Shown piece after piece: positions 41,847 to 50,457 of a stretch of 64,000 bases of DNA. The notes beneath the pieces were generated by a model. It saw only the letters and a list, made by a program, of their open reading frames with translations. It searched no databases and was not told where the DNA came from. The stretch covers positions 498,618 through 562,617 of the forward strand of contig NZ_LQBK01000004.1 in the NCBI RefSeq assembly GCF_001483755.1, written 5' to 3'. This DNA comes from Kocuria rosea subsp. polaris. GTDB lineage: Bacteria; Actinomycetota; Actinomycetes; Actinomycetales; Micrococcaceae. The position numbers and the translations under genes were made by a program. How positions within the stretch are numbered: position 1 is the first letter of the stretch; the number at the start of each line of letters is the position of its first letter.

Positions 41847-43034
41847 ATGACGCCCGCCACCGACACCCGCACCCGCCGACGGGGCTTCACGACCACCGCC
41901 GTCCACGCCGGGCAGGAGCCGGACCCCCTCACCGGGGCGGTCATCCCGCCGATCTACCAGACCTCCACGTTCGCCCAGGACGGGATCAACGTGCTGCGCG
42001 CCGGCCACGAGTACAGCCGCGGCTCCAATCCCACCCGCAGCGGCTTCGAGGAGCAGCTCGCGGCCCTGGAGCGGGGGGAGCGCGGCTTCGCGTTCGCCTC
42101 GGGGATCGCCGCCGAGGACGCCCTGCTGCGCGCGGTGCTGCGCCCCGGCGACCACATCGTGCTCGGCGCCGACGGCTACGGCGGCACCAACCGGCTGATC
42201 ACCAGGGTCCTCGCCCCGTGGGACATCGCCTCCACGCCCGTGGACAGCACCGACCTCGACGCCGTCCGCGCGGCCGTGCGGCCCGGCAGCACCCGGGTGC
42301 TGTGGCTCGAGACGCCGTCCAACCCGCTGCTCGGCATCGCCGACGTCGCGGCCTGGGCGCGGCTGGCCGAGGAGGCCGGGGCGCTGCTCGTCGTCGACAA
42401 CACCTTCGCGTCCCCGTACCTGCAGACCCCCCTCGAGCTCGGCGCGCACGCCGTGGTGCACTCCACCACCAAGTACATCGGCGGGCACTCCGACGTGCTC
42501 GGCGGTGCCGTGGTCGTCGGGGCGGCCGAGTGGCGCGGGGTCCCCCTCGCGGAGACGGTCGGCTTCCAGCAGTTCGCCGCCGGCGCCGTGGCCGGTCCCC
42601 AGGACAGCTACCTGGCCGCCCGCGGGCTCAAGACCCTGAGCCTGCGGATGGAGCGCCACCAGCACAACGCGCAGCGGATCGCCGAGTGGCTGCTGGAGCG
42701 GCCGGAGGTCGCGCAGGTGCTCTACCCCGGGCTGCCCGAGCACCCCGGGCACGCGCTCGCCGCCGCGCAGATGCGCGGGTTCGGCGGCATGGTCTCGTTC
42801 CGGCTCGCCGGCGGGGAGGCCGCGGCCCGGGCGGTGGCGGAGGGCACCCGGCTGTACTCGCTGTCCGTGAGCCTGGGCGGGGTGGAGTCCCTGGTCTGCT
42901 ATCCCTCCGAGATGACGCACGCCTCCGTCCGGGGCACTGCGCTGGCCGTGCCCGTGGACCTCGTGCGGCTCTCGGTGGGCATCGAGGACGTCGAGGACCA
43001 GCTCGAGGACCTTGAGGGGGCCCTCACCGCCTGA
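41847..43034 (+). CDS. cystathionine gamma-synthase/lyase family PLP enzyme
   Basis: A 395-residue trans-sulfuration enzyme. It has RRRGFTTTAVHAGQEPDPLTGAVIPPIYQTSTF at the N-terminus, YSRGSNPTR, VVDNTFASPYLQTPLELGAH, the PLP lysine in HSTTKYIGGHSDV and SLGGVESLVCYPSEMTHAS. Sequence features fit cystathionine gamma-synthase (MetB) or the closely similar gamma-lyase; the two cannot be separated reliably by eye. It starts 8 bases after metY with no strong ribosome site of its own, so coupling to metY is likely. Joint synthesis suggests a role in methionine or homocysteine-cysteine exchange. Confidence 0.82.
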   Translation: MTPATDTRTRRRGFTTTAVHAGQEPDPLTGAVIPPIYQTSTFAQDGINVLRAGHEYSRGSNPTRSGFEEQLAALERGERGFAFASGIAAEDALLRAVLRPGDHIVLGADGYGGTNRLITRVLAPWDIASTPVDSTDLDAVRAAVRPGSTRVLWLETPSNPLLGIADVAAWARLAEEAGALLVVDNTFASPYLQTPLELGAHAVVHSTTKYIGGHSDVLGGAVVVGAAEWRGVPLAETVGFQQFAAGAVAGPQDSYLAARGLKTLSLRMERHQHNAQRIAEWLLERPEVAQVLYPGLPEHPGHALAAAQMRGFGGMVSFRLAGGEAAARAVAEGTRLYSLSVSLGGVESLVCYPSEMTHASVRGTALAVPVDLVRLSVGIEDVEDQLEDLEGALTA

Positions 43035-43071
43035 CCGGGGTGCTCCGCCCGGTCGTCGGCCGGGCCCGCGC

Positions 43072-44253
43072 TCATCGGGCGGTGTCGGGCCCGCCGGCCG
43101 GGCCGGGACTGCCGGCGGTGTCCGGGCCGTCGGCCGGGCCGGGACTGCCGGCGGTGTCCGGGTCGTCCGCCGGGTCCGGCCCCGGCCAGACCGGGGCGGG
43201 GGCCTGCCGGCCGAGGAGCAGCCGCCGGACCAGGTGCACGAGCATCGCCGTGAACACGACGGCCCAGGCGCCCAGGGCCACCCACAGCCAGGCGGCCCCG
43301 ACCAGCCCCACGATCGGCAGGCCGTCCGCCCGGCCCAGGTAGATGCTGGCCACGGCGTACATGCCCAGCGGGAAGACCACGCTCCACAGCGAGGACTCGT
43401 AGCGCAGCGGGACCCGGTGCACGCGGTGGCGCCACCACCCCGCGGCCACCAGGGCCGGGATCAACCACGTGGCGAACGCCCAGAACACCACGCCCAGGCC
43501 GGCCACGAGCCCGCGGACCACGGCGACCATGGGGGTGTCGGACATCTCCACGATCCGGGAGGCCGCGAGCACGGTGATGGCGCACGCCCCCATCGCCACC
43601 CAGTAGGGCGGGGTCAGATCGACCGGCCGCAGCGGGTACAGCATCATGCGCAGGGTCACCAGCACGCCCGCGGACGCGTAGAGGAACAGCCCCACGGACC
43701 AGCAGACGACCGCGACGACGGACAGCGCGTGACGGGCGGTGCCGTCGGCCACCACGGGGTCCAGGGCCGCGGCGGCCACGGCCACGGACTGGCTGGCCAC
43801 CACCCAGATGAACCACGTGCCGTTGGCCGTGCTGACCACCGGCCGGGTGCGCCGCGAGAGCACGGCCGTCCACGGCACCACGTAGCCCAGGACCAGCCAG
43901 ACGGCGCCGGCCAGGCCCAGGAGCACGGCCGTGGCGCCGTGCCAGCCCGTCGTCGCCAGCCGTGCCGCCAGCACGTTGGTGCCCGCCACGAAGGTGAAGA
44001 AGCCGAAGGCGCGCCGGGGGTCGAGGAACTCGACGAGCAGCTCCCGCCGGAAGGCGGCGAACCGCCAGACGGTCAGCAGGCACAGCACGGCCCAGCCGCC
44101 CGCGCACACGGCGAGCAGCACCGCGGAGAGCATGGGGAAGCCCTGCAGCTGCAGGCCCACCGAGAGGATGCCGCTGGCCATGACGAGGGCGAAGTACCCC
44201 GGCGCCAGGCCGCGGACGCCGTCGCGGACGCGCTGTCGAAGAGTCCCGGACAC
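43072..44253 (-). CDS. TDT/SLAC1-family transporter
   Basis: A 393-residue membrane protein with ten spans of the tellurite-resistance/dicarboxylate transporter (TDT, SLAC1, TehA, Mae1) family. Signatures include GLAPGYFALVMASGILSVGL at the N-terminus, FGFFTFVAGTNVLAARLA and NGTWFIWVVASQS. Members are anion channels or export sulfite, malate or tellurite-related compounds. Its neighbourhood (sulfur amino-acid genes on one side, a sulfurtransferase divergent on the other) favours sulfite or another sulfur anion. The cytosolic tail (last ~35 residues) is built of 12-residue PDTAGSPGPADG-type repeats from 36-bp DNA units (43081-43180). Confidence 0.82.
   Translation of the reverse strand: MSGTLRQRVRDGVRGLAPGYFALVMASGILSVGLQLQGFPMLSAVLLAVCAGGWAVLCLLTVWRFAAFRRELLVEFLDPRRAFGFFTFVAGTNVLAARLATTGWHGATAVLLGLAGAVWLVLGYVVPWTAVLSRRTRPVVSTANGTWFIWVVASQSVAVAAAALDPVVADGTARHALSVVAVVCWSVGLFLYASAGVLVTLRMMLYPLRPVDLTPPYWVAMGACAITVLAASRIVEMSDTPMVAVVRGLVAGLGVVFWAFATWLIPALVAAGWWRHRVHRVPLRYESSLWSVVFPLGMYAVASIYLGRADGLPIVGLVGAAWLWVALGAWAVVFTAMLVHLVRRLLLGRQAPAPVWPGPDPADDPDTAGSPGPADGPDTAGSPGPAGGPDTAR
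43081..43180. repeat. 36-bp tandem repeat inside the TDT transporter gene
   Basis: Nearly three head-to-tail 36-bp units beginning GGTGTC(C)GGGCC at 43081, 43117 and 43153. The first two differ at three positions and the third is partial and diverged. They keep the frame and encode 12-residue repeats. Confidence 0.8.
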
Positions 44254-44332
44254 CCGGCCAGGCTACCGGGCGCCGGCGGACGCCCGGGGGCCCGCCTCGT
44301 GCGGTGGTCGCCGCGGCGCTAGCCTGGGGCCC

Positions 44333-45220
44333 ATGAGCACCCCGCACGACGACGCCCCGCTCGAGCTGCCCGGTCCCGTGGTGAGCACGGAGTGGCTGGC
44401 CGGGCACCTCGACGACCCCCGGCTCGTGCTGGTGGACGCGAGCTCCACGCTCAACCGGACCGGTGAGGCCCTGCCCGGGGCCCTGCTCCTGGACCTGGAC
44501 GGGCCCTTCTCGGACCCGGCCTCGGACCTGCCGCACACGGCGCCGCCGGCGGAGCAGCTCACGGTGGCGGCGCGGGCCCTCGGCATCTCGCGCACCAGCA
44601 CGGTCGTGGCCTACGACGGCCAGGGGATCTTCGCGTCCGCCCGGGTCTGGTGGCTGCTCCGGGGCGCGGGCTTCGACCGGGTCGCCGTCCTCGACGGCGG
44701 CCTCCCGGCGTGGGTCGCCGAGGGGCGGCCCACCGGGGCGCACGCCGCGCCGCCGGCCGAGCCCGGGGACGTCGAGCTCGCGCCGCGGGCGGGCTGCTTC
44801 GTCGGGGCGGAGGACGTCGCCCGCGCCCTGGACGATCCGGGCGCCGTCGTCCTGGACGCCCGCTCCGCGGGCCGGTTCGCGGGCACCGAGCCCGAGCCGC
44901 GACCGGGCCTGCGCCCCGGGCACATGCCGGGGGCGGTCAGCCTGCCGTACACCGAGCTGCAGGACGGGCAGGGGCGGCTGCTGCCGCTGCCGCGGCTGCG
45001 GGAGCAGATCGAGGCCGCCGCGCCCGGGGGACGGCGCATCGTCACCAGCTGCGGCTCGGGGATCACCGCCTGCGTGCTCGCCCTCGGCGCCCACCTGGCC
45101 GGCCGGGAGGACGTCGCGGTCTACGACGGCTCGTGGAGCGAGTGGGGCCGGCCCGGCCCCCGGCCCGTGGCGGGGCCGGAGACGCTCAGCCCCCGGCTGG
45201 GACCTCCCCCGCCGGGGTGA
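44333..45220 (+). CDS. sseA: 3-mercaptopyruvate/thiosulfate sulfurtransferase
   Basis: A 295-residue protein with two rhodanese domains: an inactive N-terminal one (VSTEWLAGHLDDPRLVLVDAS, DGGLPAWVAEG) and a catalytic C-terminal one with C240 in the loop TSCGSGITAC. The CGSG(I/V)T loop is typical of mercaptopyruvate sulfurtransferase rather than CRKG(V/T)T thiosulfate sulfurtransferases. It moves sulfane sulfur from 3-mercaptopyruvate to acceptors such as cyanide or thioredoxin. TAGCCT at 44320-44325 leaves a leader of zero or one base before the ATG. It is divergent from the TDT transporter and overlaps the converging SDR gene by 35 bases. Confidence 0.85.
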   Translation: MSTPHDDAPLELPGPVVSTEWLAGHLDDPRLVLVDASSTLNRTGEALPGALLLDLDGPFSDPASDLPHTAPPAEQLTVAARALGISRTSTVVAYDGQGIFASARVWWLLRGAGFDRVAVLDGGLPAWVAEGRPTGAHAAPPAEPGDVELAPRAGCFVGAEDVARALDDPGAVVLDARSAGRFAGTEPEPRPGLRPGHMPGAVSLPYTELQDGQGRLLPLPRLREQIEAAAPGGRRIVTSCGSGITACVLALGAHLAGREDVAVYDGSWSEWGRPGPRPVAGPETLSPRLGPPPPG

Positions 45221-46748
45221 CCGGCCCGGTGCTCCGCCCCGCCGGGTCGGCCTGCCCGGCGCTCCCGGTCCCGGGGCCGTCCAGCGCGGCGGCGGCGGCG
45301 AGGATGTTGCGCGCCATGGACGGGAAGATGAACCCGTGGAAGGGCCACACCCCCCACCAGTAGAGCCGCCCGGGCAGGCCCCGGGGGAAGAAGATGGCCC
45401 GCTGCGTGTACCGGCTGCCCTCGCCCTCGGGCTCCACGGACAGCTCGAGCCACGCGCGGCCGGGGGCGCGCATCTCGGCGTGCAGGAGCAGCTTGTGCCC
45501 CTCCTCCAGCTCCTCGACGCGCCACCAGTCCACGTACTCGCCCACCTGGAGGTCGGTGGCGTCGCGGCGGCCGCGGTTCAGGCCGGCCCCGCCCACGAGC
45601 TTGTCCATGAGCCCGCGGACCTGCCACGCGAGGGGCAGCGAGTACCAGCCGTTGCGCCCGCCGATGGACTCGATGACCCGCCACACCTGGTCGGGCCGGG
45701 CCGGCCCCGTGCGGCTGCGCTCGTCCACGAACACCGTGCGCCCCGCCCAGTCCGGGTCCGAGGGCAGCGGGTCGGCGGCCGCCTCGGAGGAGCTGTAGTG
45801 GACGTCCCACGTGGTCTCCACGGAGTTGTCCTCGATCTTCTTCAGCGCGAGGGCCACGGCGCGGCGGTAGCCGGCCAGGCCTTCCGGGGGCTGGGGGATG
45901 TAGTCGTCGATGTCGTGCTCGTCCGACACCGCGTCGTGCTGCAGCGACTGCACGAGCGGCACGGCCAGGGCCAGGGGGATCGGGGTGACCATGCCCACCC
46001 AGAACCCCGACAGCCGGGGCGCCGGGAGGGGCAGGTGGAAGACCACCCGCCGGCGCAGCCCGGCGACCCGCGCGTACCGGCGCATGGCGTCGGCGTAGGT
46101 CATGACGTCGCGGGAGCCGATGTCGAAGGTGCGGTTGAGCCCCTCCGGCAGGTCCATCGCGTGGAGGAGGTAGTACAGCACGTCGCGGACCGCGATCGGC
46201 TCGATGCTGTTGGTCACCCAGGACGGCGCGGGCATGACCGGGAGGGTGTCGCCGAGGTGGCGGATCATCTCGAAGGACGCCGAGCCGGAGCCGATCACCG
46301 TCCCGGCCTGCAGGACCACCGCCGGGACGGAGCCCTCGAGCAGGATCTCGCCGACCCGGACCCGCGAGCGCATGTGCTGGGAGAGCTCCACGCCCCTGGG
46401 GTGCAGGCCCGAGAGGTAGACGATGCGGCGCACCCCGGCACGCTCGGCGGCCCGGGCCACGGTCCGGGCCATCCCGGCCTCCTCCTCCTCGAACTGGCGG
46501 GAACCGCCCATGGAGTGCACGAGGTAGTACAGGGTGTGGACGTCCTGGCACGCGGCGGTCATCCCGTCGAGGTCGTTGAGGTCCGTCTCGGCGACCTCCA
46601 CCTGGTCCTGCCACGGCACGGCGCGCAGCTTGCCGGGGGAGCGGACGGCGACGCGCACCGTGTGCCCCGCCTCGAGCATCCGGGGCGCCAGGCGCCCTCC
46701 GACGTAGCCGGTGGCACCGGTGATGAGGACGCGCTGGGGAGAGCTCAT
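45186..46748 (-). CDS. SDR-type NAD(P)-binding protein with C-terminal DUF2867 domain
   Basis: A 520-residue two-domain protein. Residues 1-~330 are an atypical short-chain dehydrogenase fold: RVLITGATGYVGGRLAPRML binds NAD(P), with LVHSMGG and VYLSGLHPRG downstream and no clear YxxxK, as in NmrA-like regulators or sugar-nucleotide epimerase relatives. Residues ~350-500 are the DUF2867 domain (VWRVIESIGGRNGWYSLPLAW, GLMDKLVGGAGLNRGRRD, VGEYVDWWRVE). This fusion is widespread in actinobacteria but uncharacterised. The ATG at 46748 has AAAGGCAGG upstream. Substrate unknown. Confidence 0.78.
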   Translation of the reverse strand: MSSPQRVLITGATGYVGGRLAPRMLEAGHTVRVAVRSPGKLRAVPWQDQVEVAETDLNDLDGMTAACQDVHTLYYLVHSMGGSRQFEEEEAGMARTVARAAERAGVRRIVYLSGLHPRGVELSQHMRSRVRVGEILLEGSVPAVVLQAGTVIGSGSASFEMIRHLGDTLPVMPAPSWVTNSIEPIAVRDVLYYLLHAMDLPEGLNRTFDIGSRDVMTYADAMRRYARVAGLRRRVVFHLPLPAPRLSGFWVGMVTPIPLALAVPLVQSLQHDAVSDEHDIDDYIPQPPEGLAGYRRAVALALKKIEDNSVETTWDVHYSSSEAAADPLPSDPDWAGRTVFVDERSRTGPARPDQVWRVIESIGGRNGWYSLPLAWQVRGLMDKLVGGAGLNRGRRDATDLQVGEYVDWWRVEELEEGHKLLLHAEMRAPGRAWLELSVEPEGEGSRYTQRAIFFPRGLPGRLYWWGVWPFHGFIFPSMARNILAAAAALDGPGTGSAGQADPAGRSTGPVTPAGEVPAGG

Positions 46749-46851
46749 GGCCTGCCTTTCGTGCGGGTCCCGCGAGCCTACCAACGCGGCCCGACAGCTC
46801 CCCGGGGCGCGTCCCGGGCGGGAGCGTCCCCGGCACGCGCCCCGGCACGCG

Positions 46852-46885
46852 GAACGGCCGCGGTGCCGGAGCACCGCGGCCGTTC
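46852..46885 (-). terminator. terminator of the desaturase operon
   Basis: A perfect 15-bp stem GAACGGCCGCGGTGC/GCACCGCGGCCGTTC with loop CGGA, 23 bases past the desaturase stop. Confidence 0.75.
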
Positions 46886-46908
46886 GGAGGGCCTCCCGCA
46901 GGAACGGG

Positions 46909-48024
46909 TCAGGGCAGGGCCAGGCGGAAGATCTTCGCCCAGTAGGAGCCGACCTGCTTGGGCAGCGGCCCGGTCGTGTAGGGCAGCCCGTAGCGCTCGC
47001 AGATCTCCCGGACCTTCACGGCGACCTCTGCGTAGCGGTTGGAGGGCAGGTCCGGGAACAGGTGGTGCTCGATCTGGAAGGACAGGTTGCCGGTCATCAG
47101 GTGCATCAGCTTGGACCCGGAGATGTTGGCCGAGCCGAGCATCTGCCGCAGGTACCAGTCCCCGCGGGTCTCGCCCTCGATCTGCTCCTCGGTGAACGTG
47201 TCCACGCCCTCGGGGAAGTGTCCGCAGAAGATCACGGCGTGCGCCCAGATGTTGCGGGCGGCGTTGGCGGTCACGGTCGCGGCCAGGGCCTGCTTCCCGG
47301 AGCCGGTGAGCTTCGCGGCGGCGGGCGTGGCCACGTAGTCCTTGGCGACCTGCTTGAGGAACTTGGCGCCCAGGGCCTTGAGCCCCTGCTTGAGGTCGGC
47401 CTTCGACTTCGTGCCCTCCCGCACCTGGTCGAACTCGAGGTCGTAGATGGCGATGCCGAACTCGAACACGGGGGCGAGCAGCGCGTTGTAGAGCGGGTTG
47501 CCGAGGTTCCACCACTGCCAGGGCTGGCCCTCGTCCACGCGGAAGACGTTGTACCCGACGTCGCGGTCCTTGCCGAGGACGTTCGTCCAGGTGTGGTGCA
47601 GGTCGTTGTGGGTGTGCTGCCACGCCTTGGAGGGGGTCACGAAGTCCCACTCCCAGGTGGTGGAGTGGATGTCGGGGTCGCGCATCCAGTCCCACTGGCC
47701 GTGCAGCACGTTGTGGCCGATCTCCATGTTCTCCAGGATCTTGGCCACGGTGAGCATGCCGGTGCCCGCGATCCAGGCGGGCTTGTGCTTGGCGAACAGC
47801 AGGGTGGCGCGCCCGGCCAGCTCGAGGGAGCGCTGCGTGGCGATGACCCGGCGGATGTAGGCCGCGTCCGCGGCGCCGCGGCTGGCGATCACGGACTCGC
47901 GGAGCGCGTCGAGCTCGCGGCCGAGCTCCTCGACCTGCTCGTCGGTGAGGTGGGCGGCCGTGGACGGCTTGGGCGCCGCTGCGCGCCGGCCCGAGTCGAG
48001 CAGGAATGGGGTGACGATCGTCAT
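46909..48024 (-). CDS. membrane fatty acid (acyl-lipid/acyl-CoA) desaturase
   Basis: A 371-residue di-iron membrane desaturase. The three histidine boxes are present: GHNVLHGQWDW (first, HxxxH), HTHNDLHH (second, HxxHH type) and QIEHHLFPDLP (third, the QxxHH form typical of front-end or DesA3-like enzymes). Hydrophobic segments around IAGTGMLTVAKI and LGNPLYNALLAPVFEF span the membrane. It introduces a double bond into acyl chains with O2 and electrons. The gene 52 bases upstream encodes a flavin/2Fe-2S reductase, its likely electron donor (as DesA3-Rv3230c in mycobacteria). AAGGAG precedes the ATG. The pair is probably controlled by the divergent PucR-type protein. Confidence 0.87.
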   Translation of the reverse strand: MTIVTPFLLDSGRRAAAPKPSTAAHLTDEQVEELGRELDALRESVIASRGAADAAYIRRVIATQRSLELAGRATLLFAKHKPAWIAGTGMLTVAKILENMEIGHNVLHGQWDWMRDPDIHSTTWEWDFVTPSKAWQHTHNDLHHTWTNVLGKDRDVGYNVFRVDEGQPWQWWNLGNPLYNALLAPVFEFGIAIYDLEFDQVREGTKSKADLKQGLKALGAKFLKQVAKDYVATPAAAKLTGSGKQALAATVTANAARNIWAHAVIFCGHFPEGVDTFTEEQIEGETRGDWYLRQMLGSANISGSKLMHLMTGNLSFQIEHHLFPDLPSNRYAEVAVKVREICERYGLPYTTGPLPKQVGSYWAKIFRLALP

Positions 48025-48076
48025 GGTGTCGCTCCTTCGGAACGGGGTCGGAGAACGAGTGCTGGAAGTGGTCGGG

Positions 48077-49129
48077 TCAGGCGTCGAGGCTGACGGGGCC
48101 GGCGGCCGTGGACACACAGGTCTGCACGAGGTGTCCGGGCTCGCCGTGCACCTCACCGGTGCGGGTGTCGCGGACCTGCCCGGAGAGCAGCGGGGTCACG
48201 CAGGCGTGGCAGATGCCCATCCGGCAGCCGCTGCGCATCATCAGGCCGGCGTACTCGCCGGCGGCCAGGAGGGTCGTGCCGCTGTCGGCCTCGACCTCCT
48301 TGTCGGACTTCTCGAACGTCACGCGCCCGCCCTCCCCGCCGGCGCCGGGGGCGACCACGGCGGCGAAGCGCTCGACCCGCAGCTCGCCCTCCTCGCGGTT
48401 CCAGAGCGCCTCGGCGGCGTCGAGGAAGTCGGCGGGCCCGCAGGCGTACGCGGCGCGGTCGCGCCAGTCGGGGCACGCGGAGTCGAGGTCGGCGGTGGCC
48501 GCGAGGTCGAGGCGGCGGCCGCGCTCGTCGGTGAACCACTGCACGAGCCGGAAGCCCGGGAACTGGTCGGTGAGCTCCAGCAGCTCCTCGCGGAAGAGGG
48601 AGTCCTCCGGGGAGCGCGAGGAGTGCACGAGCACCAGGTCGGCGTCCGCGCGGCGGGGCACGAGGGTGCGGATCATGGACATGACCGGCGTCAGCCCGCT
48701 GCCGGCGGTGAGCATCAGCAGCGGACGCGGGCTCTCGGGGAGGACGAAGTCGCCCTCGGGCGGGGCGAGGAACAGGACGTCGCCGGGCCGGGTCCCGCGG
48801 ACCAGGGCGGTGGAGACCTTGCCCATCGCCGTCACCGTGATGGCGGGGTCCTGACCGGCCCCCGTGCTGAGGGAGTAGGAGCGCCAGTGCCGCACGCCGT
48901 CGATCTCCACGCCGATGCGGGCCCACTGGCCGGCCTCGTGCGCGTTCCAGCCCCGGCCGGGACGGAAGCGGATCGTCACCGAGTCCGCGGTCTCGGGCAC
49001 CACGGAGGTCACCAGGCCGCGCAGCTGGCGGGCGCTGGCGAGGGGGTCGACGAGCCGCAGGAAGTCCTCGGGCGAGCGGGGGGTGGTGAAGGCCGAAGCC
49101 AGGCGGGTGAACAGTCGCAGTTGGGGCAC
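48077..49129 (-). CDS. ferredoxin reductase with fused 2Fe-2S domain, desaturase partner
   Basis: A 350-residue electron-transfer protein. An FAD domain (HWRSYSLSTG, residues ~80-90) and NAD(P)-binding domain (LLMLTAGSGLTPVMSMI, YACGPADFLDAAE) are followed by a C-terminal plant-type 2Fe-2S domain with CRMGICHAC and QTCVS (four cysteines). It passes electrons from NAD(P)H to the downstream desaturase. The GTG at 49129 is the probable start because family similarity begins there. It lies inside a perfect inverted repeat (49121-49147), so the transcript would be leaderless or very short-led and directly blocked by the regulator. Confidence 0.88.
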   Translation of the reverse strand: MPQLRLFTRLASAFTTPRSPEDFLRLVDPLASARQLRGLVTSVVPETADSVTIRFRPGRGWNAHEAGQWARIGVEIDGVRHWRSYSLSTGAGQDPAITVTAMGKVSTALVRGTRPGDVLFLAPPEGDFVLPESPRPLLMLTAGSGLTPVMSMIRTLVPRRADADLVLVHSSRSPEDSLFREELLELTDQFPGFRLVQWFTDERGRRLDLAATADLDSACPDWRDRAAYACGPADFLDAAEALWNREEGELRVERFAAVVAPGAGGEGGRVTFEKSDKEVEADSGTTLLAAGEYAGLMMRSGCRMGICHACVTPLLSGQVRDTRTGEVHGEPGHLVQTCVSTAAGPVSLDA

Positions 49130-49147
49130 CTAATAACTGTGCCCCAA
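49121..49147. promoter_or_regulatory. 27-bp operator between desaturase operon and PucR-type regulator
   Basis: A perfect inverted repeat TTGGGGCAC-N9-GTGCCCCAA; the spacer CTAATAACT is AT-rich and could serve as or overlap -10 elements. It covers the start codon of the reductase gene and lies 77 bases before the regulator start. Confidence 0.6.
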
Positions 49148-49223
49148 TTCCGGCCGCAGTTCTCGTCCTGTCGCGTACTCTTTCAGCAGAGAATTTGTGG
49201 TGCCGGCATGAAAGCGGGGAAAC

Positions 49224-50438
49224 ATGGAGCAGGCGGAGCACATGGTGCAGGCGCAGCCGGCGCGCCGGGCGGACCGGGAGCTGCCGTGGACGTCCCTCCC
49301 GCCGGCGCTGACGCCCCTCCTCGTCCCGCACCTGCCGGCGGTGACCGAGGAGCTCCTGGACGCCGTCCGGCTCGACGTCCCGGTCTACGCCAGGCCGATG
49401 GAGGGCCTGTTCGGCGACAGCATCCGCCGCGGGGTCGAGGTGGCCCTGACCCGGTTCCTGCAGCTGCCCGGCACCCAGCAGACGGCGCTGATGGGCGACG
49501 ACCGGCGGGTCTACGAGGGGCTCGGCCGCGGCGAGGTGCGGGAGGGCCGCCCGATGGACGCCCTCTTCGCGGCCTACCGCTCCGGGGCGCGCACCACCCT
49601 GCGCTCCCTCTCCCGCGTGGCCATGGACGCCGGGTTCGAGGCGTCCGTGCTGATCGGCCTCGCGGAGTCCGTCTTCGCCTACATCGAGGAGCTCTCCGCG
49701 GCCAGCGCCGAGGGGTACGCCATGGAGCAGTCCGAGCGGGCGGGGGAGCGGGACCGGCTGCTGGACGCGCTCGCGGACATGCTGGTGCGCGGCCACGTGG
49801 CCGAGGACGCGGTGCGCGCGGCGGCCAGTGCCGCCGGGTGGCCGGTGCCCGAGCGGGTGGTCGTGGTGACGCTGGCCGCCGACCGGCGCGTGGGGCTGCG
49901 CTCACGCCTCGGGGAGCGCGCCCTGCTCACGTCCCGCCCCGGGGACGTCGTGGCGGTGGTCCCCGAGCCCGCCTCCCCGACCGGCCGCAAGGAGCTGGCG
50001 CGCGCCCTCACCGGGCGCGGCGCGGTGATCGGCCCGGGCCGGCCCTGGTACGCGGCCCCCGACTCGCTGCGCCTGGCCGTGCTGACCCGGGACCTGCTGC
50101 AGCGGGAGGAGCCTGCCGATCCCGGGCCGCTGTGGGTCTCCGAGCACCTCGTGGAGCTCGTCCTGCACAGCGAGCGCAGCGTGGTCGAGGACCTCGCCGC
50201 GCAGCGCCTCGCCCCGCTGGACGAGCTCAAGCCCGGCCAGCGGGAGCGGCTGGCCACCACCCTCCTGTGCTGGCTCGAGCACCACGGGCAGCGCGCGGCG
50301 ATGGCCGCCGAGCTGAACATCCACGAGCAGACGGTCGGGTACCGGGTGAACCAGCTGCGGGAGGTCTTCGGGGACGCCCTGCACGAGCCCAAGAGCCGCT
50401 TCGAGCTCGAGCTGGTCCTGCGCGCAGGGTTCCGCTGA
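49224..50438 (+). CDS. PucR/CdaR-type transcriptional regulator
   Basis: A 404-residue regulator. The N-terminal ~170 residues are helical, with RRVYEGLGRGEVREGRPMDALFAAYRSGAR resembling the sensor region of actinobacterial PucR-type regulators. A middle GGDEF-like/CdaR domain (about 185-300) follows. The C-terminal PucR HTH is clear: LLCWLEHHGQRAAMAAELNIHEQTVGYRVNQLREVFGDAL (two segments around residues 350-390). It is divergent from the reductase-desaturase genes across a perfect operator, so control of membrane fatty-acid unsaturation is inferred. The effector is unknown. GGGGAAA precedes the ATG. Confidence 0.82.
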   Translation: MEQAEHMVQAQPARRADRELPWTSLPPALTPLLVPHLPAVTEELLDAVRLDVPVYARPMEGLFGDSIRRGVEVALTRFLQLPGTQQTALMGDDRRVYEGLGRGEVREGRPMDALFAAYRSGARTTLRSLSRVAMDAGFEASVLIGLAESVFAYIEELSAASAEGYAMEQSERAGERDRLLDALADMLVRGHVAEDAVRAAASAAGWPVPERVVVVTLAADRRVGLRSRLGERALLTSRPGDVVAVVPEPASPTGRKELARALTGRGAVIGPGRPWYAAPDSLRLAVLTRDLLQREEPADPGPLWVSEHLVELVLHSERSVVEDLAAQRLAPLDELKPGQRERLATTLLCWLEHHGQRAAMAAELNIHEQTVGYRVNQLREVFGDALHEPKSRFELELVLRAGFR

Positions 50439-50457
50439 GCCGGGCGCCCCGGCGGGC

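Noticed and set aside
43081..43180. 36-bp repeats suggesting a CRISPR array
   Set aside because: The units are contiguous with no spacers, lie in frame within a transporter gene and encode 12-residue repeats.
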